Shown piece by piece: positions 1-8,042 of a stretch of 64,000 nt of DNA; the first letter of the stretch is position 1; each line of letters begins with the position of its first letter. The DNA is from Mucilaginibacter flavidus (lineage in GTDB: Bacteria > Bacteroidota > Bacteroidia > Sphingobacteriales > Sphingobacteriaceae): contig NZ_JAMXOE010000014.1 in the NCBI RefSeq assembly GCF_024055575.1, positions 62,001 through 126,000 on the forward strand, in the 5' to 3' direction. Made by a program: the position numbers and the translations under genes. The notes below the pieces were generated by a model. It saw nothing but the letters and a program-made list of their open reading frames with translations. It had not been told where the DNA came from and ran no database searches.

Positions 1-38
1 TAATGTGGGGATAATACAAACTTAGATTAATTTGATGA

Positions 39-105
39 TGTGTTGATTTGAAAATTTGAAGATGAGAAAAGATTTGAAAATGTGTTGATTTGAAAATTTG
101 AAGAT
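39..105. repeat. 25-bp direct repeat pair in AT-rich intergenic DNA
   Basis: The same 25 bases (TGTGTTGATTTG followed by AAAATTTGAAGAT) occur at 39-63 and 81-105, with a partial copy between them around 71-80. The stretch before the first gene at 166 is otherwise AT-rich with CTTCAAAT-type inverse matches near 128-136. It resembles dispersed intergenic repeats of Bacteroidota; I infer no function. Confidence 0.7.
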
Positions 106-165
106 AAAAGCAGAGATTCATTTTAAAGCTTCAAATTACCAAATCTTGAAACTAAAATATCGATT

Positions 166-585
166 ATGAATGTAAATTACGATGAGTTAATATTATTAGC
201 CGGCGGTGCTTTTTTAGTGGTTTGGGGCAACTGGAAAAAGACGGAACGAACGAAATTACTATCGTCGGGAATAAAAGCAGAAGGGACAGTGATTGAAATA
301 AAAACAAATCCCAGCTCTAATAATGTCTCTGTTGGCACGCCTGTCATAAAATTCGAGACTTTGAACAACGAGTGGATAACCAAAGAATATGGTTTCGGAA
401 GCAGCACATTACGCTACAAAATTGGCGATAGTGTAGTTGTTATTTATGATGCTTCGGATGCAAAGCATTTTATTATCGACAATAAACAAACCCAACTGCT
501 TGGTCCGGTTGTCATGAGTGTAGGATTGGCGTTGATAATTGGTGCTGTTATTTATTTCTTTGTCAATCAATATCCGTCGTTGTAG
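166..585 (+). CDS. Small membrane protein, DUF3592-like
   Basis: This 139-residue protein has a hydrophobic N-terminal segment (about residues 8-22), a polar central domain of roughly 75 residues and a C-terminal membrane helix (about 112-133). The centre contains the pattern A-E-G-T-V-I-E-I followed by a beta-rich stretch ending in I-G-D-S-V-V-V-I-Y-D, which is typical of DUF3592 proteins, where the loop between two helices forms a small beta domain. The molecular role of that family is unknown. The gene stands alone, with a repeat-rich leader upstream and a divergent function downstream. The family call rests on motif resemblance only. Confidence 0.6.
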   Translation: MNVNYDELILLAGGAFLVVWGNWKKTERTKLLSSGIKAEGTVIEIKTNPSSNNVSVGTPVIKFETLNNEWITKEYGFGSSTLRYKIGDSVVVIYDASDAKHFIIDNKQTQLLGPVVMSVGLALIIGAVIYFFVNQYPSL

Positions 586-706
586 TGGAAGAAATAGAAT
601 ACTCTTGTTAAAAGCTAATTTAACGAAACATTAACCTATCTCAAAAAATCCTGCATATATTAGTTTAAAATAAACTTCGTGTCACCTATTTAATCTGCAC
701 ACATCT

Positions 707-1885
707 GTGATAAAAAAACTCATACTTCCCCTGCTGCTGTTATCAACCGTAATTACTTCGGCCCAATCCCCTATGGAAATTCATCAAAAAGCCACCCTGA
801 TTGATACCCATAACGATATCCTTTCCAATATTTTAATTACCAAACAGGACGCTGGAAAGCTGCAAAGCACCGGTAATTTCGATTTGGTGCGGGCCAAGCA
901 GGGTGGATTAGACGGGCAGATTTTTTCGATATGGTGCGGCGAAGAATATGGAACAGGTAAAGCTTTTGCCATGGCTAACCGCGAAATTGACTCGTTGTAT
1001 GCATTGATTGCGCGTTACCCCGATAAAATTACGCTGGTTCACAATTCAAAGGAATTGCAAAAAGCAGTTAAGCAACAAAAAATGGCCGCCATGATTGGTG
1101 TTGAAGGCGGGCACATGATTGAGGACAGTATGGACTACATTGACAGCCTTGCCAAGCGCGGGATGAACTACCTTACGCTGACCTGGAACAACAGCACATC
1201 GTGGGCTACATCTGCACGTGATGAGGTCACCAAAAAAGATTCATTAAAGCACCTGGGGCTTACTGATTACGGTAAGCAAATAGTAAAACACCTGAATGAG
1301 CTTGGTGTAATGGTTGATGTATCACATGTTGGCGAACGTACTTTTTATGATGTAATTGCGACTAGCACCAAGCCGGTTATTGCCTCACATAGCTGCGCCT
1401 ATGCGCTTGACCCGAGCAGGCGAAACATGAAGGATGACCAGCTTAAAGCACTTGCCAAAAACGGGGGGGTGATATGCCTTAATTTTTACAGTGGATTTGT
1501 GGACAGCACGTATTCGCCAAAAGTGGCTGCGTTTTTACATCAGCATAAAAAAGAACTGGACTCGCTTACGCAGGTTTACCACGACGGCGACCTGGCCAAT
1601 ATTCGCCTGAATGCGATTTACCGGAACGAAAGCGACAAAATACGCCCGCCATTGAGCCTGCTGATCAAGCACATCGACTACATAGTGAAATTAATTGGCG
1701 TTGACCACGTTGGCATTGGGTCGGATTTTGACGGTGCGGAATCATATCCGCTTGGGTTAGACAGCGTTGCTGATTATCCGAAAATTACCGAAGAGCTGCT
1801 TAAACTGGGCTATAGTGAAAAAGATATCGATAAAATATTGGGTAGTAATGTTTTAAGGGTGTTTAAAGCAAATACGGGGAAATAA
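707..1885 (+). CDS. Membrane dipeptidase, peptidase family M19
   Basis: This 392-residue exported enzyme belongs to the renal dipeptidase family M19, zinc enzymes that cleave dipeptides and often accept D-residues. A GTG start precedes a signal peptide (about residues 1-19, ending before Q20). The expected metal ligands are visible: H35-x-D37 in a T-H-N-D motif, E133 in G-V-E-G-G, H207 in D-V-S-H, H228 in A-S-H, and D340 in G-I-G-S-D-F-D-G. The length fits bacterial members of about 380-420 residues. The protein probably acts in the periplasm on peptide or peptidoglycan fragments; the substrate is inferred. The MORN-repeat gene follows after 26 bp and may be cotranscribed. Confidence 0.92.
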   Translation: MIKKLILPLLLLSTVITSAQSPMEIHQKATLIDTHNDILSNILITKQDAGKLQSTGNFDLVRAKQGGLDGQIFSIWCGEEYGTGKAFAMANREIDSLYALIARYPDKITLVHNSKELQKAVKQQKMAAMIGVEGGHMIEDSMDYIDSLAKRGMNYLTLTWNNSTSWATSARDEVTKKDSLKHLGLTDYGKQIVKHLNELGVMVDVSHVGERTFYDVIATSTKPVIASHSCAYALDPSRRNMKDDQLKALAKNGGVICLNFYSGFVDSTYSPKVAAFLHQHKKELDSLTQVYHDGDLANIRLNAIYRNESDKIRPPLSLLIKHIDYIVKLIGVDHVGIGSDFDGAESYPLGLDSVADYPKITEELLKLGYSEKDIDKILGSNVLRVFKANTGK

Positions 1886-1911
1886 TTATATTAGATTTTA
1901 ACGTTTATCAA

Positions 1912-2940
1912 ATGGCTAAAAAGCAAATTTTTCTGTGGTTCCATTTGTTTATTTGTGTTTATGCAAATGCACAAACTACATTCAAAGTATATCTTAATGC
2001 AGATGGCGAAAAAATTACAGACAGCGCTAAAGCCGCTTATTATTTATTGATGACTGAGATCCCAAAAGATTCTGTTTGGTCTGTGCAACAATATGATATA
2101 AAAGGCACCATATTAACTTCAGGGTATTACAAGGACGCTCAGTTGAGCATTCCTCACGGTAAATTTGAATATTATAAGGTTTTTGAAGGTTTTACCAATA
2201 CGCAGTATAATTATGGAAAACATAAAATGGACACCTTGATAATGCCAAGGGTAAATTATGTTCAATACACGGGATATTATGTTAATGGGAAAAAAAGTGG
2301 TAAATGGGAAGAATATTCTACAAAAGGAAAGTTACTTAATATATCTACCTACAAAGACGACGTGCTCAATGGATTATACCAGATATACGATGTTAATAGC
2401 GGGATGTTATTATCAGAAGGTAACATGATTAATAATGTAAGAGAAGGGGAATGGAGTACTCTTTCTTATAAAGGCGAAAAACTCACTTCGAGCTTTTACA
2501 AAAACGGAAAAGTAATAAGAAATGTCTCTTATTTATCAGATAAAAAATTTCAAAATAATGTAATCGATGCAAAAACTGATTATGACCTTTTAAAATATCT
2601 CAACAACGCTTTATCAACGCAGCGCTTTTCAAAGCCAGGCAAATTTGCAACAATTTACGATTTTACTTTGGCCACAGATGGTCACTTAATTAAACCATCA
2701 GTTATCAATGGTTCCAGCCTTGAAGTAGATACTGCTGTAGTGAATTCGTTTCTGGCTTCCCCGGCTTGGATACCGGCTATTGAAAATAATCATGCTATAA
2801 CAACCTTTATAGCCATACAGTTAGATATCGAAATTGACGATGATAAGAGAATTCATGTAACATTTCATCCGTCTCTACATGAGAGAAACGACCAGAAAAT
2901 GATGAGGCAATTTGAGCGGGTATATAACCTTGATAATTAA
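1912..2940 (+). CDS. Exported MORN-repeat protein with TonB-C-like end
   Basis: The 342-residue product has a signal peptide (about 1-20). Residues 60-205 carry MORN-like repeats of the form G-x-Y-x-N-G-K-x-x-G-x-W/F, for example Y-Y-V-N-G-K-K-S-G-K-W and N-N-V-R-E-G-E-W. Residues about 235-320 resemble a TonB C-terminal domain: a beta strand with D-G-H-L-I-K-P-S-V, then a P-A-W-I-P-A-like helix-strand turn. Proteins of this build are common in Bacteroidota; they are sometimes annotated as MORN-type antitoxin-like proteins, but no toxin is adjacent. A periplasmic or outer-membrane-facing scaffold role is plausible but unproven. It lies 26 bp after the dipeptidase. Confidence 0.7.
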   Translation: MAKKQIFLWFHLFICVYANAQTTFKVYLNADGEKITDSAKAAYYLLMTEIPKDSVWSVQQYDIKGTILTSGYYKDAQLSIPHGKFEYYKVFEGFTNTQYNYGKHKMDTLIMPRVNYVQYTGYYVNGKKSGKWEEYSTKGKLLNISTYKDDVLNGLYQIYDVNSGMLLSEGNMINNVREGEWSTLSYKGEKLTSSFYKNGKVIRNVSYLSDKKFQNNVIDAKTDYDLLKYLNNALSTQRFSKPGKFATIYDFTLATDGHLIKPSVINGSSLEVDTAVVNSFLASPAWIPAIENNHAITTFIAIQLDIEIDDDKRIHVTFHPSLHERNDQKMMRQFERVYNLDN

Positions 2941-2979
2941 CTTTTACCGCCTACTGACTAATAAAACCCTATTTTTGCG

Positions 2980-2987
2980 TAAATTTG
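2980..2987 (+). promoter_or_regulatory. TAnnTTTG-type -7 box upstream of trxB
   Basis: TAAATTTG matches the Bacteroidota -7 consensus TAnnTTTG and lies 22 bp before the trxB start codon. No good -33 TTG is seen at the expected distance, so support is partial. Confidence 0.45.
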
Positions 2988-3009
2988 TACTTCAATTTTA
3001 AAAATAAAA

Positions 3010-3966
3010 ATGTCTGCTGATATTGAACATGTAAAATGCCTTATAATAGGCTCGGGTCCTGCGGGGTATACTGCTGCTATTTACGCTTCGCGTGCCGATT
3101 TAAAACCTGTAATGTATACCGGTTTGCTTGCGGGCGGCCAGCTTACACAAACTACCGATGTTGAAAATTACCCCGGTTACCCGCACGGTATTATGGGGCC
3201 TGAAATGATGGAAAATTTCCGTCAGCAGGCAGAAAGACTTGGCACCGATATCCGCTTTGGTTATGTGAGCTCGGTTGATTTTAGCAGCTTGCCGCATAAA
3301 GTGGTGGTTGATGAAAGGAAGACCATTACCGCGGATACCGTTATAATATCTACCGGCGCGTCGGCTAAATGGCTTGGGTTGGATTCTGAACAAAAATACA
3401 GTGGCTTTGGAGTTTCGGCGTGTGCTACCTGCGACGGGTTCTTTTTTAAAGGAGAAGACGTTGCCATAGTAGGCGCGGGCGATACTGCGGCCGAAGAAGC
3501 AACCTATCTTGCCAAGTTATGTAAAAAAGTAACCATGATAGTTAGGCGTGACGAGTTTCGTGCATCAAAAGCAATGATGCACCGTGTTTTAAATACGCCC
3601 AACATTGAAATATTATACAATACCGAAACCAAAGAGATTGTGGGGGACGGCCAAAGTGTTACAGGCGTAACAGTCATAAACAATGTAACCAACCAGGAAA
3701 CCACCATCCCGGTTGCAGGCTTTTTTGTGGCGATAGGTCATCACCCCAATACCGAAATATTCAAAGGCTGGATACACATGGACGAAACCGGCTACATCAA
3801 AACAACGCCCGGTTCAACCACTACTAATATTGAAGGTGTATTTTGCTGCGGGGATGCCCAGGACCATATTTACCGCCAGGCTGTAACCGCAGCCGGAAGT
3901 GGCTGTATGGCGGCGATAGATGCAGAGCGCTATTTGGCTGCGAAAGAGCATGTGGTAACAGCGTAA
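3010..3966 (+). CDS. trxB: Thioredoxin-disulfide reductase
   Basis: This 318-residue flavoprotein transfers electrons from NADPH through FAD to thioredoxin in the cytoplasm. The FAD-binding G-S-G-P-A-G is at residues 14-19, the redox-active C138-A-T-C141 is followed by D-G, and the NADPH-binding V-G-A-G-D-T-A is at about 154-160. A C-terminal C-C-G-D-A box contacts FAD. The length and domain order (FAD, NADPH, FAD) match low-molecular-weight TrxB. It is monocistronic, with its own -7 box. It is the likely reductant source for the thioredoxin-family protein at 22985, although that one is probably exported. Confidence 0.96.
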   Translation: MSADIEHVKCLIIGSGPAGYTAAIYASRADLKPVMYTGLLAGGQLTQTTDVENYPGYPHGIMGPEMMENFRQQAERLGTDIRFGYVSSVDFSSLPHKVVVDERKTITADTVIISTGASAKWLGLDSEQKYSGFGVSACATCDGFFFKGEDVAIVGAGDTAAEEATYLAKLCKKVTMIVRRDEFRASKAMMHRVLNTPNIEILYNTETKEIVGDGQSVTGVTVINNVTNQETTIPVAGFFVAIGHHPNTEIFKGWIHMDETGYIKTTPGSTTTNIEGVFCCGDAQDHIYRQAVTAAGSGCMAAIDAERYLAAKEHVVTA

Positions 3967-4142
3967 GTTGGTTGATTAGTTAATTTGAGATTACAAATTA
4001 AGCCTGTTGATAACAGTGTAATCATTCTCCAATCGGTGAAATCACAAATAAATAATCAACAAAATCAACGGTTTAATGTTTATATTGCGATAAGTTGAAT
4101 AATCAACTACATCAATCAATAAAAATAAATCTACGATAAGAC

Positions 4143-4274
4143 ATGGGAAAAGGTGATAAAAAAACACGCAAAGGAAAAATAGCTATGGGCTCGTACGGAA
4201 AAACCCGTCCGCATGATGCTAAAAAGGCTAAACCAGCCGAAGCAGTTGCTGCAGAAACTCCTGCAAAGAAATAA
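4143..4274 (+). CDS. 30S ribosomal protein THX
   Basis: This 43-residue, strongly basic protein reads M-G-K-G-D-K-K-T-R-K-G-K-I at its start, followed by G-S-Y-G-K-T-R-P and a short Ala/Lys/Pro tail. The N-terminal pattern is that of S-THX, a small 30S subunit protein found in Thermus and annotated across Bacteroidota. It is followed directly by a hairpin terminator, consistent with a short monocistronic mRNA. The start is the only ATG that gives the conserved N-terminus. Confidence 0.85.
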   Translation: MGKGDKKTRKGKIAMGSYGKTRPHDAKKAKPAEAVAAETPAKK

Positions 4275-4277
4275 TCG

Positions 4278-4309
4278 AAAGCCATCCAACAAAACTGGGT
4301 GGCTTTTTT
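4278..4309 (+). terminator. Rho-independent terminator after the THX gene
   Basis: AAAGCCATCC and GGGTGGCTTT pair across an AACAAAACT loop with one G:U, followed by a T run. The stem begins four bases after the THX stop codon. Confidence 0.85.
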
Positions 4310-4413
4310 ACTAAAAATACCGGCTACAGATTTTTTACAACTGTAAATGGGAGTTTTTTTTCAAAATCTGCTATCTTCACCATCTCATTAGCTAAACCAA
4401 TAGATTTTACCGT

Positions 4414-6735
4414 ATGTACAAAAAGATTTCGATATCGCTTTGCCTTGTTATGGCCTTTTTTACCGGCATAGTAAATGCCCAGGATGCCGACCCCAGTATG
4501 GGTATTATTCCGGCACCTGTATCTGTTAAAAAGTCGGCCGGGCAATTTACTTTGAGCCAGGAAACTGTGCTGCTGGCCGATAGTGTGAACAACAGAGCAG
4601 TTTTATTTTTAAAACACTTTTTGCTGAACGAGGCTAAGCTAAAGGTTAAATTAAGACCTAACATTGGCCCGGGTGCCGTAAACTGCATAGTGCTTACTGC
4701 TAAAGGTGCAGATAACCTGCCGGATGGTGGCTACAGTCTGGCCATCTCGCCTCAAAAAATTACCATAACCGGCAAAGGAGCAGGGCTTTTTTACGGCGTA
4801 CAATCGCTGATACAATTATTGCCCTTAGATATGGGCGGCACTGCAAAAATACCGTGTGCCCAAATTGATGATTACCCGCGATTTGGTTATCGCGGATTGA
4901 TGCTTGATGTTAGCCGTCATTTCTTTTCGGTGGAATTCGTTAAAAAGTATATCGACCTGATGGCGGCCTATAAACTAAATAATTTTCACTGGCATTTAAC
5001 TGACGACCAGGGCTGGCGCATTGAAATAAAAAAATATCCCAAACTAACACAAGTGAGCAGCCAGCGCGCGCAAACCGTTATTGGTAATTACCACGATCGT
5101 ACGCCACAGCAATTTGATAATACCCCCTATGGCGGTTACTATACCCAGGAACAAATCAAAGCCGTGGTAAAGTACGCCTCGGACCGTTATATTAACATCG
5201 TACCCGAAATTGAAATGCCCGGCCACTCTGAAGCTGTTTTGGCTGCTTACCCGGAACTTAGCTGCGATCCATCATTAACAACATATAAGGTGGCCGAAAC
5301 TTGGGGCGTGTTTAAAAATATTTACGAGCCGAGCGACAAGACATTTGCATTTATACAGGACGTTTTAACTGAAGTTATGGCCTTGTTCCCCAGTAAATAC
5401 ATACACGTAGGTGGCGATGAAGTGCCAAAAGACGCCTGGAAAAAGTCGCAATTTTGCCAGGACCTGATTAAGAAACTTGGCCTTACTGACGAAAAAGATT
5501 CTCCTAAAGAAGATAAATTGCAAAGCTATTTTATACAGAGGATTGAAAAGTTTGTAAACTCAAAAGGGCGCAGCATTATTGGTTGGGACGAGATATTGGA
5601 AGGCGGCTTATCGCCAAATGCTACTGTAATGAGCTGGAGGGGCGAAGCCGGTGGTATTGCTGCTGCTAAGCAAAATCATAATGTAGTAATGACACCCGGA
5701 AGCGGAGGCCTTTATATTGACCATGCGCAAGGCAAGGATGAACCGCTAAGTATTGGCGGTAACGAGCCTTTAACAAAAATATACAGCTACAATCCCACAC
5801 CTGCGGAATTAACGGCAGATCAGCAAAAATACATTTTAGGTGTTCAGGCCAATTTATGGACCGAGTATATTCCTACCGAGAACAAGGTGGAGTATATGAT
5901 ATTGCCAAGGATCCTGGCACTTTCAGAAGTGGCATGGACACCTTTGGCCAATAAAAACTATACAGATTTTGCCAATACCCGTCTGCCCGGTCACCTGGCG
6001 TGGTTTGATAAAAATAATTTTGATTACCGGGTACCAACAGCAATTGGTGGAAAAGACACCATTATGTTTGGTAGCCAGTTAAATGTAAACCTAAAAAGCC
6101 CGGTTGAAGGCGCAAAGGTTTATTACACCATCGACGGCTATACACCGCGCGAAACGGATATGGAGTACACAGTACCTATGACTTATAATGTGCCGGCAGA
6201 TCAATACCGTGAACTGAAAACCATAGTTATTACGCCGACAGGCAAACGCAGCCAGGTAACCCGCGCAATAATGTATAACAAAACACCTTTACCGGCTGTT
6301 AATGGTACAAATACCAACAAAGGCTTGAAATATAAAGTTTATACCGGTGAGTTTACCAGTGTGAGCCAGCTAGATAAAGCCGCAGTAATTGACACCGGCG
6401 TGGCCGTTAGTTTTAATACAGCCGACATCAAAAAAAATATAAAGGGCTATGGCGTAATATATACCGGCTTAATTCGTATTGATAACGACGGGGTTTACGG
6501 ATTTTCAACTTCTTCGGGAAATGGCTCGACGTTGTTGATTGACGGTCAGCCGGTTGTTGATAACGATGGGAAGCATTCGGTTTACGACCAGGGTGGTGCG
6601 GTGCCTTTGCAAAAAGGTTATCATAAAATCACCATAAAATATTTTGACGCCGCCAGCAATGGTAACTTAAGAGTTTTTATAACCACACCTGGTAAGCCTA
6701 AAGCAGAGTTAAGCCCGGAAGTAATGTTTAATTAA
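4414..6735 (+). CDS. Beta-N-acetylhexosaminidase, GH20, with PA14 domain
   Basis: This 773-residue exported glycosidase hydrolyses terminal beta-linked GlcNAc/GalNAc, releasing sugars from chitin oligomers or glycans. A signal peptide (1-22) precedes a GH20b-type N-terminal domain (about 30-150), then the GH20 barrel (about 152-520). The barrel carries the catalytic pair D335-E336 in H-V-G-G-D-E and the H-W-H-L-T-D-D-Q-G-W motif at about 193-202. Residues 540-620 look like the chitobiase C-terminal beta domain, with Y-Y-T-I-D-G-Y-T-P. Residues about 635-765 form a PA14 domain (I-D-N-D-G-V-Y-G-F and L-L-I-D-G-Q), usually carbohydrate-binding. The protein is probably periplasmic or surface-exposed. 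It is transcribed alone and flanked by repeats. Confidence 0.95.
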   Translation: MYKKISISLCLVMAFFTGIVNAQDADPSMGIIPAPVSVKKSAGQFTLSQETVLLADSVNNRAVLFLKHFLLNEAKLKVKLRPNIGPGAVNCIVLTAKGADNLPDGGYSLAISPQKITITGKGAGLFYGVQSLIQLLPLDMGGTAKIPCAQIDDYPRFGYRGLMLDVSRHFFSVEFVKKYIDLMAAYKLNNFHWHLTDDQGWRIEIKKYPKLTQVSSQRAQTVIGNYHDRTPQQFDNTPYGGYYTQEQIKAVVKYASDRYINIVPEIEMPGHSEAVLAAYPELSCDPSLTTYKVAETWGVFKNIYEPSDKTFAFIQDVLTEVMALFPSKYIHVGGDEVPKDAWKKSQFCQDLIKKLGLTDEKDSPKEDKLQSYFIQRIEKFVNSKGRSIIGWDEILEGGLSPNATVMSWRGEAGGIAAAKQNHNVVMTPGSGGLYIDHAQGKDEPLSIGGNEPLTKIYSYNPTPAELTADQQKYILGVQANLWTEYIPTENKVEYMILPRILALSEVAWTPLANKNYTDFANTRLPGHLAWFDKNNFDYRVPTAIGGKDTIMFGSQLNVNLKSPVEGAKVYYTIDGYTPRETDMEYTVPMTYNVPADQYRELKTIVITPTGKRSQVTRAIMYNKTPLPAVNGTNTNKGLKYKVYTGEFTSVSQLDKAAVIDTGVAVSFNTADIKKNIKGYGVIYTGLIRIDNDGVYGFSTSSGNGSTLLIDGQPVVDNDGKHSVYDQGGAVPLQKGYHKITIKYFDAASNGNLRVFITTPGKPKAELSPEVMFN

Positions 6736-6738
6736 AAT

Positions 6739-6844
6739 AAGAATCAAGAGCCAAGTACCAAGAGCCACGATAGGAGCCAAGCAGTTTGTTAAGTTTTGAA
6801 TTGATTTTCTTTTCTTGACTCTTGGTTCTTGACTTTCGGCTCTT
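6739..6844. repeat. Imperfect inverted repeat built from AAGAGCCAAG units
   Basis: The left arm (6739-6766) contains AAGAGCCAAG and CCAAGAGCC; the right arm (about 6815-6844) contains their complements CTCTTGGTTC and CGGCTCTT. The arms could fold into a long imperfect hairpin between the GH20 gene and the next lipoprotein gene. This fits the dispersed intergenic repeats of the phylum and may serve as a terminator. Confidence 0.6.
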
Positions 6845-6865
6845 AACACTCCTAACAATACGGTA

Positions 6866-7627
6866 ATGAAGTTTAAATGCCATTTTTATTTTTTTACCCT
6901 GATAGCCGGTATGCTGATGGCAGGCTGCTCGGACGATAAGAAACCGCAAACTACAGCCGTGGTATCTAAAAAGCCCGCTGTGATGGATCCTTTCAGGTAT
7001 CATAAATTGATCGAGGTTTCGCCGGGACAGGACTATGATGTGTTAAGCTGGGGCCGCGGCTCGAAAATTGCAGGTGCATTTGAAATTTTGCATTCAGATT
7101 CGTCGGCGGTAAAATATACCACCACAACGGGCGATTTGGACGGAGTAATTGTGGATAGCTACAATTCGGATATGGACCTTGATGGCAACCCGGAGATACT
7201 TATACAGGCCAAAGGCCGCGACACCATAAACTATACCAATATTTACGCTTTTGAATTTAGCAACAGCGGCGCCCGTAAACTTGATTTTCCCAAGCTCACC
7301 AAAAGCCAGCGTGCTGGTTACCGGGGTGACGATAACTTTTACATTAAAGAAGGTAAGCTTGTACGCGAATTCCCGATTTACGACGGCAACACAAAAACGG
7401 CAAAACCTACCGGGGCAAAACGCCAGTTTGAATATGGTTTACGGAATAATGAGTTTACCATAAAGCAGTTGAGCAAGGATTCGACGACCAATAAAACAGC
7501 GTCGGCTACAACAGCCCCTGCAAAAACTTCAAATTCGGATAACAAGGAGTCGACTTCCAAAAAATCTAAAACCCACAAAGAAGAGCATCATAAAAAGAAA
7601 AAAAGGCGGCACCGAAGCGAGGAGTAG
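6866..7627 (+). CDS. Lipoprotein with FG-GAP/VCBS-like motif and Lys-rich tail
   Basis: This 253-residue protein starts with a lipoprotein signal (lipobox L-M-A-G-C at about residue 21). The middle holds a D-M-D-L-D-G-N-P-E-I stretch (about residues 106-115) that resembles the calcium-binding loop of FG-GAP/VCBS repeats, but only one copy is clear. The last 50 residues are rich in Lys, His, Ser and Thr, giving a highly basic tail. I do not recognise a family. It probably sits in the periplasm or on the outer membrane. A perfect hairpin terminator follows. Confidence 0.75.
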   Translation: MKFKCHFYFFTLIAGMLMAGCSDDKKPQTTAVVSKKPAVMDPFRYHKLIEVSPGQDYDVLSWGRGSKIAGAFEILHSDSSAVKYTTTTGDLDGVIVDSYNSDMDLDGNPEILIQAKGRDTINYTNIYAFEFSNSGARKLDFPKLTKSQRAGYRGDDNFYIKEGKLVREFPIYDGNTKTAKPTGAKRQFEYGLRNNEFTIKQLSKDSTTNKTASATTAPAKTSNSDNKESTSKKSKTHKEEHHKKKKRRHRSEE

Positions 7628-7657
7628 GTATTAATAATTGAAAATATTAATAAAGAT

Positions 7658-7692
7658 AAAGTCAATCGTATTGCACGATTGACTTTTATTTT
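7658..7692. terminator. Perfect 12-bp hairpin, probably bidirectional terminator
   Basis: AAAGTCAATCGT (7658-7669) pairs perfectly with ACGATTGACTTT (7675-7686), followed by T-rich sequence. It lies between the convergent lipoprotein gene and the small minus-strand ORF, so it may serve both. Confidence 0.85.
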
Positions 7693-7731
7693 GAAATAAA
7701 AAGGAGTTGAAGTTATTACCCAATGAGCACC

Positions 7732-7917
7732 TTACGCCTTCGTCGATTTTTTGACAATAGCGATGTGTGCCATCTTATTTTTGCAGGGTTTCTTTTTTGA
7801 ATAAACTTTTTGCTGGTCGGCGCGGGCAAAAAGGTCGTATTTAGCGGACTGCCCGTTGTCTAAAAGCGAGTGCAACACTATCGTCGAGGTAACGGTGATA
7901 AATATGCTTGCTTTCAT
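7732..7917 (-). CDS. Small basic exported protein, hypothetical
   Basis: A 61-codon ORF starts with M-K-A-S-I-F-I-T-V and a hydrophobic stretch (residues 4-18), then becomes hydrophilic and Lys-rich with K-K-K-P-C-K-N-K near residue 46. It looks like a small exported or membrane-anchored peptide. A longer ORF starting at 7950 exists, but its extra N-terminal residues interrupt the signal-like start, so I prefer 7917. I recognise no family. The hairpin at 7658-7692 lies just beyond its stop. Confidence 0.45.
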   Translation of the reverse strand: MKASIFITVTSTIVLHSLLDNGQSAKYDLFARADQQKVYSKKKPCKNKMAHIAIVKKSTKA

Positions 7918-8042
7918 GCTGGTCGGTTTTATAAATATATGACGCAGCAACTTTTAAATAGTTACAGCGAAATTTATACAAATTAAATTTAATTACGCGT
8001 GGACAAAAGCAATGTCTCATCACTTATGCTCACGCGGTAATT